This document shows, one piece after another, positions 1-23,500 of a stretch of DNA of 64,000 nucleotides (positions are counted from its first letter, which is position 1; the number at the start of each line of letters is the position of its first letter). The notes under the pieces are model-generated. The model was given only the letters and a program-made list of their open reading frames with translations. It did no database searches and was not told the DNA's origin. The translations under genes were made by a program, and so were the position numbers. The stretch comes from Cheilinus undulatus (taxonomy: Eukaryota > Chordata > Actinopteri > Labriformes > Labridae): the NCBI RefSeq assembly GCF_018320785.1, contig NC_054873.1, positions 30,160,196 through 30,224,195 of the forward strand, written 5' to 3'.

Positions 1-540
1 GTCACTGTACCTCCAGTTCATCTATTGTTTGTGAATGTAAATTACCAAGAACAGTTACGAACCAAAGCCTGCTCCACACTTAGCTGATACTTTAAAGTGT
101 GAGGGACCCCCCACATGGGGACAAATCACTGTTTTTACAGTTTTGTTTCTGCAGTCTGTGGCATTGAACGAGAGGATCAGCCCAGCACACACTAACAGAT
201 TTTATCACCAACTAGGAGAGTCTCGCCAAAACTCACAAGGTCAAACATGACTTCACAGTAACTCAGGTAATTTGGCAAGCTGTTAACTACATACTTCATC
301 CATCGTGGTCGCGACTTCAGTTCAACTCTGTCCCTTGCCAGTTCATCCGTGGTATTTTCTACAGCAGCAGTTCCCAACCTATTTTCCTGCTGATCCACTT
401 TTTACAAGGTACAAGCCATCGAGACCCAGCAGTTTTGTTTTCTGTACATTAGTGCTGATCAAGTCTTCCGTCTGTGTAGTCCTTGGCTGGTTGGTTGTGC
501 TGATGGCTGGTGGTAGCTTGGTTAATTCTGAAATCAATCT

Positions 541-640
541 GGTCCTGATCTAACCTTGCAAAGCAGATGGATACGCCTGTTTCCGTGTTTCTCACTGGCG
601 AATCCATCTTGCAAAGCTCCCATCTGAACCGTTTGAGCCC
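541..640. repeat. Dispersed repeat family A (end fragment, copy 1)
   Basis: Contains ttgcaaagcagatggata and the inverse-type segment gcgaatccatcttgcaaag. These resemble the paired ends at 44192-44262 (tttgcaagatgggtttgcc ... caaatccatctgctttgaaa). Confidence 0.5.
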
Positions 641-784
641 GGTTAGAAAGTGACAGGACCAATCAGCAACGACGGGCAGTACTTTCAGGCACGGCAAAGT
701 CGTGACATATGCAAGCAGTGAGAGGATGCCGGCACAATTATAGTGGTAGACATTAGTGTGGATGGTTGGGGCGCACCTCGGATT

Positions 785-900
785 GGGGCTACGATGTCAC
801 GTGTTTTGTTGCTCTGATTGGCCCATAAAGATGTGACGGACAGAACATTCATCCAATAACCCTCAGAGTTTTTTTTTCCAAAGGCTCTGCCCTTTCCCAA
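785..900. repeat. Dispersed repeat family B (copy 1)
   Basis: Begins tgtcacgtgttttgttgctc and continues tgattggccca-a-agatgtga; nearly the same sequence runs at 46724-46830, so both are copies of one element. Confidence 0.75.
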
Positions 901-1596
901 ATGCCTGTGGAAGATTTTCCAAGCAACCTGGCGTGTCAGGTTAGTCCTGATCTAGACCTCTCTGCTCACTTCACCTCAGTCACACAGGCTTTCTTCACAT
1001 GATCGACCTCTTGGGCCTTCAGTAGCTGTCTGGTCTTGAACAGTGCACTTCTTTCTAATTAGCCAAGCATCAAATCGTATCGCAGACTTAAATCTTATTA
1101 AATACAGTAGGAAAGAAATTCTGAAAATGTATTTGACATGGAATTGGACTTTTGAAATTTAAGGCTACAAATTGTCCTTAAACTCTTATTTTTATTTGTG
1201 AGATGTCTTAAGCTTTAGAAGGCACTTTGACTTTATCACATAGTTCTTTATTGCCAACTTTATATCATTTTTATGATTCCTTTTGCATATTTCTTGTCCA
1301 TGTTACAGATCTTAGGCCTACCAAGTTGGCAACAAATAAATATGTACAGCTCCCCTTAATTTTGGCAGGTCTTACCTGACAAAAAATGTGGTATTTCCTT
1401 TTTAACAGTCAAACTGTTGAATATGAGGTTAGTAGCTACATTTTAAAAAAATGTTCTGATTAATATCACCCTCTGGTATACTGATAAACTAGAGGCATTA
1501 GAGGTGCCAGAAATTGTCTAATTTGGGCTTTTATGACCGATATATGTCTTTTTGAAAAGTCTCTTTTATGACTTCTTATTTGTTTATTTATTTTAG

Positions 1597-15136
<13,540 letters not shown>

Positions 15137-15600
15137 TTCAGAGCAAAGAAGGTGGTGGCATGGGATGACATCACAACAGTTTCAAGTAAAGGACAGATTT
15201 TTACAAGATGTGAAGATATGGACCAGCTCTTTTCATCCATGCCAACTGCCCTTGATGGCATTGGTAATGACTGTTTATTCTACTCATGGATTTTATATCT
15301 ACTGTGATTCCTGAGACTTGTCTCAGGGTGGAGACCTGTGATATCTTATTGTTTTCCTGTTGTACAACATGTAGAGCATCCTGAATTCCCTGCATAAGTA
15401 AAAAAAAAAAAAACACTGGAACTTTTTCAAAAGCTGGCACTCATAAAAGCTGAAAAGTTAAAATATTATGGAGCTTAATGATGGATTCTCTTGTTTTTTA
15501 TTTGATAAACTATTAGCACTTACATGTTATAAATTTACCAGCTGTAAATTTGCGAAAGCTTTATGTTCTGCCTTAATAAATAATAAGATAAATTAATGTT
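15137..15600 (+). other. nr1h4: nr1h4 3' UTR (probable)
   Basis: AT-rich sequence after the nr1h4 stop. AATAAA at 15575-15580 is the first consensus polyadenylation signal found, about 440 bases after the stop. The exact cleavage site is inferred. Confidence 0.55.
15575..15580 (+). terminator. nr1h4: Polyadenylation signal of nr1h4
   Basis: AATAAA about 440 bases after the nr1h4 stop codon, within a short AT-rich stretch. Confidence 0.5.
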
Positions 15601-15636
15601 GAAGCATTCTTAATCATTTTCTGTTCCTATAACTAT

Positions 15637-15730
15637 CCATCCATTATCTGTTGTCTACCACTTGTCCTGTTCATGGACACAGGGAGCTGGAGCTGATCCC
15701 AGCTGTCATTGGGTGAGAGGCAGAGCGTAC
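15637..15730. repeat. Common teleost interspersed repeat fragment (other end of the family)
   Basis: Contains ccatccattatctg followed by ggagctgatcccagctgtca and ttgggtgagaggcagag. In fish genomes this segment normally precedes the block seen at 13825-14025, so this is probably a different fragment of the same family. Confidence 0.6.
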
Positions 15731-16783
15731 TCTTCAGACTGTGTTGAAAATTATTCCACATTTTAGGAGCACAAAATCTGAACACAGTAATTTTGATTGC
15801 ATTTTTCCATGTTACGTTGTCACTGCAACATCTCCCTTTAGCCACAGTGATGTAAGATTATAAAACTATTAAAAACCCAAAAACTCACATACAGCTCAGT
15901 GGACAAGTAAAAAGTCATCTGCACCTTGTGTTATCATATATTTCCTCTTAAACTGTTACCTTATGTCCTTCTTAATTTACCTTAAGTTCATCTGTTTTGC
16001 TGTTGAGCTCATGTCTTGATCTTCCATCTACCCAACGTTCCTCTTTTTTTCAAAATAAAAGCAGGTTAGTCTCCAAACAAACTTACCCTCTGTTCAATAA
16101 TAATGATTATTGTCATTATTTAGCTTATGTATTAATCCCTTGGGGGAACGCTTTACACTCTGTAATTGAGAAGCATACCATTTTAGGATCTGGGCCTATA
16201 ATACACACAAACAGTACTAACAGACATGCACTGATGGAGACATGTCATAGGGGGTTGCACACAGGAGGCACCCCTGAGGTTTGGTTACCTGCTCAATGGC
16301 ACCTCAGTAGTGCCCAGGAATTGAACCTGCACCTCTTCTGCAACCACATTAACACCACCCACCACAGTTTGGTCTGTAACAGGGTTTGAACAGTTGACTT
16401 TCTGATTCACAGGCCAGAACCTTAAACTGAATGATTTGAAAACCAAGCTTTGTCAGAGTCATGAAAATCTGTAACAGCAGCTACACATTTTTTATTGCAG
16501 ATATAAACATAGCTGAAATAACATCCTTGAAAAATATGGGCCGAGACAAATCAGGTGTTTCAGATAAACTTTTTTTACCCTTGAGCGATCATGCCACAGA
16601 CAGCAACAAAAGAAAAATTACACTGTGTCTGACTATCTAGCACTTAGTGATGTATGCATCACAGCTGTGCTGATACTACAGTATGTACAACAGCACTCCC
16701 TCCTGTGTATTATAGCTTAAACAAATTGTATTCTGTGCAACACAACAAAAAACGGAACATTTTAAATTCATTAAATGTGTACA

Positions 16784-16789
16784 TTTATT
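16784..16789 (-). terminator. Possible polyadenylation signal of the C1q gene
   Basis: TTTATT on the + strand (AATAAA on the minus strand), about 620 bases past the stop. It is one of several candidates in an AT-rich region, so support is weak. Confidence 0.3.
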
Positions 16790-17408
16790 TCTTATTTTAC
16801 TGAAATGAACATCAGACTTTAAACATACATAGATATACAGAGATCAGGTTATCCACAATATTTAGGTTTGCCCTCTGACATAACAATGATGTACCTCTAA
16901 ATTACCCTCTTCTGCATTTTTTCTCCATGTATCTATTCTAGTTTTTACAGTAAGTAAATGCTAATAAACTATACACCATTTACATCTTTTCCTTACATGC
17001 ACTAGTACTTTTGTCATATAACATGTTGTTTTTCTACTTGTTGATGAAGCAATGATGAAACTAAATACCTCTGTGAACCCCTTTGCAAGTTGTCTGTACT
17101 GTCTTACTACTAATTGCACTTTAAGGACAAAAACAACATTGCCATTGAATTCTGGCTAGCATTCATACTTGTCTTCTAGCACCATCTTGTGGGAAAAATT
17201 GAACATTTTTATGCCTACTTCTATGTATTATAATGATAAAAAAAAATGACAGAGAAGAAATGTACTTTCTCTAAACTGACCACAGGAGCAGGATATTTTC
17301 TGCCCCATTCACATAGAAATAACTGACAGTTTTTCAGCCAAAACAACAGAATGATTTTAAACTATTTTCTTTATATAAAAAAGAGGGACAGTTTCACAGG
17401 TTAAACAT

Positions 17409-18457
17409 TTAGAGGGGAGTTCTATCCTGGGAGGTGGGAGCACTGAGTGTCTCTGCATCAGGATAAACCAGGAAGCCAGAAAAGGTGGTGTACCTCCCCT
17501 GATTGCTGTAAACAGCGTAGCGCTCATCCTGCTGACTGTACAGCCACACACTATCACCCTGCTTTAGAGACAGCAGCAAGCTCTGACTCTGCATCTCCCG
17601 CCTCTTTGACGTATCCTCATCAAACACCATCGCCTGCACCTCACCCTTCCCAGTCATCAGCTTCACAGACACAGCCTTGCGAGGGTGTTTCCCCACAGTA
17701 AAGGCAAAGAAGTATGCACCAGGAAAGTGGCAGGTGAACAGGCCGGAGGTTCTGTTGAAGTGTCCCCCTATGTTGACATATTCCACATCAAAGGTCAGAG
17801 GTGGTTTGTCCTGCTGCCTACTGCTCTGGCCCATGAATGTGGACGTCCGTGCGACAGAGAAGGCCGACTGCGGCCTGGGGTCAGCCTGAGGGAGGCAGTT
17901 TGGAAATGACACCCCGGGTGGGGACAGGTGGTTGCTGATGAAGCTGCTCGGGGAGACATCCGGGTAGACAAGGTAACCAGAGAAGGTGATGTAAGGGCCG
18001 GCGTTGCTGTACAAAGCAAACTGCTGGCTCTGCTGTAAAAGCAGCCACACTGTGTCCATTTCCTTCAAACTGATCATGACGCTCTGGCTTTGAACTTTCC
18101 TCCCTTTCTTTCTGTAGTCATCATACGCCATCGCTTGCACCTCCTCACCATTCTTCACCAGTATCACAGAGAGCATTTTCTTTGGGAACTTCCCCACAGA
18201 GAAAGAGAAATAATAAGCTCCAGGGATGCGGCAGCGAAACAGGCCAGTGTCTGGATTGAAGTCCCCTCCAATGTTGACTGTGAGTCTGTTGAAGGTCACA
18301 GCCCTCTGCTTGCCTCCCACCACACTGTTGGTTCGTGTGGCAGAGAAAGCAGAGCGAAAACCTGTTGTCACTGGAGGGGCATGAACAGGGGAAACTGGCT
18401 GAGAGCAGGAGATCATGATGAATACACAGGCCAGGTAGCAGAAGGTGCTCCACTGAG
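17409..18457 (-). CDS. C1QTNF4-like protein with two C1q domains (start exon not found)
   Basis: Secreted C1q/TNF-superfamily protein. The reading frame holds two complete globular C1q domains, at residues about 22-153 and 184-320 counted from Met at 18416, each running SAFS-A-RT ... FSG-LVYPD. There is no collagen Gly-X-Y region. That layout and length fit C1QTNF4/CTRP4, and the second domain ([39 protein letters not shown]) is close to it. An NRT glycosylation sequon lies at residue 221. The Met at 18416 sits inside a hydrophobic stretch; the open frame runs upstream through [16 protein letters not shown], which looks like a signal peptide, to a splice acceptor ttcttttgaatag ending at 18458. 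The true start is therefore probably on a short upstream exon that I did not find. Convergent with nr1h4 and divergent from ube2n. Orthology to C1QTNF4 rather than another two-C1q paralog is inference. Confidence 0.85.
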
Positions 18458-18521
18458 CTATTCAAAAGAAATTTAAAGGAGAATGTTAGGCACGGACTTA
18501 AAACAGAGGTTGCTTGATGCA

Positions 18522-19433
18522 CAGTGCCTGTAAAAAGTATTAACCCCCTTGGATGTTTCACCCTTTTATTGATTTGAAAAGCATCTCCACAGCATGGTGC
18601 TGCCACCACTGCTCACAGTAGGGATGGTGTGTTTGTGGTGATGTGTAGTGTTTGGTGTCTGCCACTGATGACCAAAAAGCATTATTTTGGTCTCATCAGA
18701 CCAAAGAACTTTCTTCCCCTTGACCATGGAGTCTCCAACATGCGTTTTGGTGAACTCTAGTAAAGATTTAACTCATTGTCTTCAACAGTGGCTTTCTCTT
18801 TGCCACTCTCCCATAAAGCTTTGACGAGTGAAGAACCTGGCCAACAGTTGTTGTATGCAGAGTCTCTGCCATTTCAGCATGACTCCTTCAGAGTAGTCAA
18901 TGGTGATCTAGGCAGATTTACACATGCGGCACATTTCCATTTCTTGATGATGATTTAACTGAGCTCCAGATGATGTTCAGTGCCTTGGATTTTTATCATT
19001 CCCCTGACTTATACTTTTTAATAGCCTTTTCTCTGAATTGCTTGGAGTGTTATATTGTCTTTGTGGTGTAATGGTAGCCAGGAATACTGATTAACATGAG
19101 ACTGGACCTTTCAGAAACAAGTGTCTTTATACTGCAATCACTAAGGACACATTCTCTTCACTCAGGTGATCCTCATTTCCCTAATTGTGAGACTGCTAGC
19201 ACCAACTGGCTGGACCTTTGTTGAGTTAGATCAGTCAATTTGAAGAGGGTGAATATTCATGCAGTCACTTGTTTTAGCTTAAATAATTCGTTTACATTAC
19301 ATTGTAGAAATCTGTTTTCACTTTGATATTAAATAGTTTTCTTTTTATTGTATTTTTTGGTGAAAGAGCCAAATTACATTGACCAAGACTGAGGGTAAAA
19401 CATCCAAGGGTGTGAATACTTTTATAGGCACTG
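18522..19433 (-). mobile_element. Decayed Tc1-like transposon (reverse orientation)
   Basis: Terminal inverted repeats: left cagtgcctgtaaaaagtatt, right the inverse of cagtgcctataaaagtattc, each followed by a ccttggatgtt motif. The right flank is TA; the left flank is CA, a likely mutated TA. Read on the minus strand, the left part encodes the transposase block IPTV-S-GGSTMLW. The right part (about 18990-19270) is the reverse of 5345-5560 in the other Tc1 copy. The element is internally deleted and has no intact frame. Confidence 0.85.
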
Positions 19434-21916
19434 TATATTGCATTAAATCACAATACACTGTATCCCATCCTATCATCATCAATCATATCATATTGCTACA
19501 TATCATCTGACAACTAATTGGATTGTATCTTACCTTTGCATGGCAAGGTAGGATACAAGAAAAAAAAGCTGTTTAGTTGACCGGCTTAAAACTTGATAAG
19601 GTATATTACATTTGTTGTGGCTTTAACTGTTTTGTACCAGACCAGATCTGCCTGTAATTTCTGTTTAACAAATGAGGAAGTCTAGCCAAGGCCTGTCGAG
19701 AACGATCTTGCCACTCAAATCAAGCACTCTAATGTGGCTGATATTGTCTGTTCTCTCTGTGCAATGAGAGCCTGACTAAGATTAGCGACTGGTTCATCTG
19801 TTCTAGTGTGTGCTGAACAATGGAAAATTTTAGAGGGTTAGTGAGTTGGTGCAGAAAGCTAAAAGATGCTTCTACAAAGGTTACATGTATCAAAAGGCCT
19901 TTAAAGTTGGTAGAGTTAATGGAAAACCTCTCATATCATTATTTAACTATGCATTAAAGATTAAAACACATTTGAACTGCCATAAGGTCAGATTTATCAG
20001 ACACTGACACTAAATGAGCAGAAACTTTGTATGTATAAGGACACAAACAAGAGTAATAATTACAGATTTAGATTTTACACCTGGTTATTTCCCCAGCTGT
20101 GTGTGATAAACATATTTTACAAAACACTAACAATGTGTATTAATGGCTAAAATGTGGGCAAAATGCTGGAATTGCTGTTAGGGAATTAGCAGGCTAAAAG
20201 AGAACAGCTTTATCCTACAGTCACAAATCTACAGCTGCTACAGCCAGATTTAAATAAAAGTTTCTAAATAAGAATTTAATGTTGAAAATCAGTCGTCAGT
20301 GTCAAGTATTATGTTCAGTTTTCTGTAGAATTGTCATTTTAAAGATAATATATAAACCAAAGAGAGAAACAATGAACCAGATAAAGGGATCACCTAATTC
20401 AATAAATTTTAACCAATCTTGAGTGTTTGGAGACAACTAAAATATATTATACTCCTGCCAAGACTTCTATGGCGCACAGAGACTGAAATGGCTTTCCTTG
20501 TTCTTTTTCTGTTTCTACGCAGAAAATTCAGGCTAAAAACAGAAACAAATGACAGACACCCACCTGCTGAGATATGCCGGTACAGAAATTGCATGCTGGA
20601 CTTCTTCTTAGACAGTTAGTAAAAAAAGCTCACTATGAGTTTGGTGCTCTGAAACTTGTGTTACTTCTCTGACACCCTAGAGTCAATGCCTTTGACCGTA
20701 AAGATATGCCAGGGGGAGGAGCCCTAAACCCTGTCCAATCTATGGCCCCCAGTCAGTGTAGAGAGCAAGAAAGCAAGAAACATAGAGAAACAAATGCTGC
20801 AAATTCTGACCCTATTGGTCATTTAGTGTGTGCCTTGTTAGAGCTTCAAATATTAACAGACTTTGGCACACTTTATGATACAGTTTTTTGTCAACAAATC
20901 CTGGAAAAAAGATTTTCATTTGCTGCAATACATGTCTGTCGGTTGGTTATAATACACTTCTACCTGCTAGGCTAAGCTTTATGAAGTTAAACTCATAATT
21001 ATTGGCTGTAAGGCAAGCTAATAGTTCTTTTTTTTTTTTTTTATAAAAACGCCACTAGAATTCAGGGTGATTCATGTGAAGTTATCATCTCAGCGTTGTT
21101 GCACACTTTTCAAAATCAAATCGAAGACACTGTAAGATAAGAACACACTTACTTTTTTGCTCTGCATAGTATTTTTGTTTTTTTGTTTCTGTGGGACTGA
21201 ATTCTTTTGATTCTCATCACATTATGTTTTAATGTTTTTTTAATTGTTTGCAAGTCATCTCTTTATCACTCTTTGTCCCTGCAACTTACTCCCTGTATTT
21301 TCATCTTGAAGCCAAATTTCCTTGGGCTTGCATTTCCCCATGCTGTTTTGTCGTGTCCTAAAAATCAAATCCTCAAGAAATAAAAAAAAAAAAATACACT
21401 TACCAGACATTGTAACTTAAATAACTATCTGGGCGTGTCTTTGTAGGTTTTATTACTAGGGCAGTTGCCTGTGGCCTTATGCTCCAAAGGGGCTCAAGAA
21501 GTGGGCATCATAGGTTATACCAAGTAGACATCTCAAACTATTTTCTATCATTAAGATGTGTATTTTGAATGTAAATAAGAAAAACCAAGAGTATATAAAA
21601 AACACCCATCTAAATAGATTTTGATGCTTAATAAAAAAAGGCATGAGCCCTGTGCTAATTTTTAAATATGATACTCTTCTTAGAGCTGATAAAGTAGGCC
21701 TACTGTTTGCTATTTAGGTATTAACATTTTATATTTGGGTGTGTCATATCCTCCTGACTACCAGGAAAAAAAATGTTGTCCAATCACATTTTCTGAAGTC
21801 CCCCAATCTTTGTAAGGTAATTAGAATACTGAATTTTTTTTCTTTCTTTCTTTCTTTTTTTTTTCCAAAAAAAAAAAAAGGGGGGGGGAGGGGGGTTGTA
21901 TTTTTGAGATATCATG

Positions 21917-21934
21917 TGTCCACTATAGTGGACA
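21917..21934. repeat. Perfect 18-bp palindrome
   Basis: TGTCCACTATAGTGGACA reads the same on both strands. It lies inside the TA-flanked element, between its left end and the minisatellite. Confidence 0.9.
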
Positions 21935-22107
21935 TCTGAACACCATACATGTGAATCCGTACCTTGATGGCAATCAGTTATTTCCAAAGAAAATACCAAA
22001 AAGTCAACATAAGAACGAGTTTAACATCCACATCACGGTCCATCATCACTTTTGTTTTGTTTTGCTTATTTGGTACGATGCTTAAAAAAGCAATTCCCGA
22101 AACCAGG

Positions 22108-22494
22108 GATGTGGCCCTCTGAGCCTGTGATGAGGCCCTGTGAGCCTGTGATGAGGCCCTCTGAGCCTGTGATGAGGCCCTCTGAGCCTGCGATGAGGCC
22201 CCCTGAGCCTGTGATTTGACCCTCTGAGCCTGTGATGAGGCCCTGTGAGCCTGTGATGAGGCCCTCTGAGCCTGTGATTTGACCCTCTGAGCCTGTGATG
22301 AGGCCCTGTGAGCCTGTGATTTGACCCTCTGAGCCTGTGATGAGGCCCTGTGAGCCTGTGATGAAGCCCTCTGAGCCTGTGGTGAGGCCCTGTGAGCCTG
22401 TGATGAGGCCCTCTGAGCCTGTGATTTGACCCTCTGAGCCTGTGATGAGGCCCTCTGAGCCTGTGATGAGACCCTCTGAGCCTGTGATGAGGCC
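22108..22494. repeat. Minisatellite, 21-bp unit, about 18 copies
   Basis: Tandem units of gatgaggccctctgagcctgt with variants gatttgaccctctgagcctg- and gatgaggccctgtgagcctg-. The unit length is a multiple of three and has no stop on the minus strand in two frames, so long open frames made of 7-residue repeats (for example SSQAQRA) arise as a by-product. No start context, splice sites or homology support a protein. Confidence 0.95.
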
Positions 22495-23393
22495 AACAAA
22501 ATTTCAAGCTAAAATTTGCTCAATAAAAAGTAATATGCACTTACTTTTCTTCTTCCCATAAAATGCACTTGCACTGATGGACACCGTTTTCCTTGAAGAG
22601 AAAGAAAAAGGTACCAAAGCCCCACCCCTTCACATCTGGTATCATTGAAAAGCCCTAAATGTCCTCTGTATATGTCAAAATTAGTTAATTCAGTAGTATG
22701 CAGTGGGTTTAAAAATGCCCTCCACAGAGGACAAATCTGAACTACTGGTAGTCAGGAGGCTATAGTACCCTGGTTTTGTTTGCTTGCAGTCATTCCTTTT
22801 AAGCTAAATTTGGAGAGGCCTCATATTGGTCTTTGCAAGGGTCCTCCACATTACCAAAGCTGGCCCTATTTGTCTCATTCAGCATAAATAAGAACGTTTT
22901 TAAATCCCTTTTCTCTTCTCAAGTATGAGAGAGAAAGACATTTAAAGTAAATTGAATAGATTTTTAAAGATCAAAGTATGTTTAACATTGTTTAATTCAG
23001 GGTCTTGTTTGGTCCCTTTGCTCTTAAGACATGTTTTATACATGTAAAAGTAAGTTTATAGATATCATTAAAATGACTGACTCAACTTTGTTTTCATGAA
23101 AGGCTGATCAAACTTCCATCAACAGGTAAATGTGTTGATTGAAACCCAGGTTTAATCAGATAGGACTGATATAGAATTCAAAAGAAATGCCCCTATTACA
23201 GCCTAAATATCTAATACTCTATAGACAGACCTTCTTTTACAGACTTTCGTCCAAAAAACAGGTGCAAAAATCCTCCTTTTGACTGACTGCTCTGATGGGT
23301 CGGTTACCTGAAAAACTGGAAAAACGTAGAGTGAGTCTTTGGGCGCATCAGCTGCATTCCTGTCCATCTAGCTGCTCTCATGACGCAAACAAC

Positions 23394-23400
23394 CCGGAAG
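23394..23400 (+). promoter_or_regulatory. ube2n: ETS-type motif in the ube2n promoter region
   Basis: CCGGAAG about 75 bases before the ube2n start codon, in a stretch richer in CpG than its surroundings. ETS-family sites are common in housekeeping promoters. Function is inferred from motif and position. Confidence 0.4.
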
Positions 23401-23470
23401 ACGTGTGTCTGCTGTCAATTCCAACGGCTGAGAAGAGCTCTGAAAGCTAAAATCCCGCATTTAAGGCAAG

Positions 23471-23500
23471 ATGGAAGGACTGCCCCGCAGGATCATAAAG
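23471..23500 (+). CDS. ube2n: ube2n exon 1 (coding part)
   Basis: Start codon in gcaagatgg, then [10 protein letters not shown] and donor gtattt. In human the same exon break follows RRIIK. Confidence 0.95.

Larger units (their letters stand above)
1..1596. other. nr1h4 5' flank or intron with dispersed repeats
   Basis: No coding exon found. Bases about 541-900 carry two pieces of fish dispersed repeats that recur elsewhere in the window (see the repeat entries). The rest is AT-rich intron-like sequence ending in the polypyrimidine tract of the 1597 exon. Confidence 0.5.
15601..17408. other. Tail-to-tail gap between nr1h4 and the C1q gene
   Basis: Convergent intergenic region. It holds the repeat fragment at 15637-15730, a degraded repeat-like stretch at about 16240-16390, and a possible minus-strand polyadenylation signal at 16784-16789 for the C1q gene. 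The rest is AT-rich. Confidence 0.5.
21749..22760. mobile_element. TA-flanked non-autonomous DNA transposon carrying a minisatellite
   Basis: Left end cctcctgactaccag (from 21750) and right end ctggtagtcaggagg (to 22759) are perfect 15-bp inverted repeats; TA occurs outside both ends (21747-21748 and 22761-22762). About 1 kb, no transposase. Contents: a pyrimidine/purine run (about 21831-21895), an 18-bp palindrome (21917-21934) and a 21-bp tandem array (22108-22494). It appears inserted into an older dispersed repeat. Confidence 0.75.
21450..22885. repeat. Older dispersed repeat split by the minisatellite element (copy 2)
   Basis: Left part (about 21450-21540) and right part (about 22775-22885) match the two halves of the continuous copy at 9365-9566, in the same order and orientation. 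The TA-flanked element lies between them. Confidence 0.5.
18458..23470. other. Intergenic region between the C1q gene and ube2n
   Basis: Holds the Tc1 fossil (18522-19433), the TA-flanked minisatellite element (21749-22760) inside an older repeat, and otherwise AT-rich sequence. The upstream exon of the C1q gene should lie somewhere here but was not recognised. Bases 19434-21440 show no gene. Confidence 0.55.

Noticed and set aside
15997-16389. 130-codon + strand open frame downstream of nr1h4
   Set aside because: Low-complexity translation without domain; part of it coincides with a repeat-like stretch, and nr1h4 already ends at 15136.
18145-18609. 154-codon minus-strand open frame overlapping the C1q gene
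   Set aside because: It is a shadow in another frame of the first C1q domain and of adjacent transposon sequence.
21978-22507. Two long minus-strand open frames made of 7-residue repeats (SSQAQRA and HHRLRGP types)
   Set aside because: They are two frames of the same 21-bp minisatellite; the unit length is a multiple of three and stop-free. No start context, splice sites or known family.
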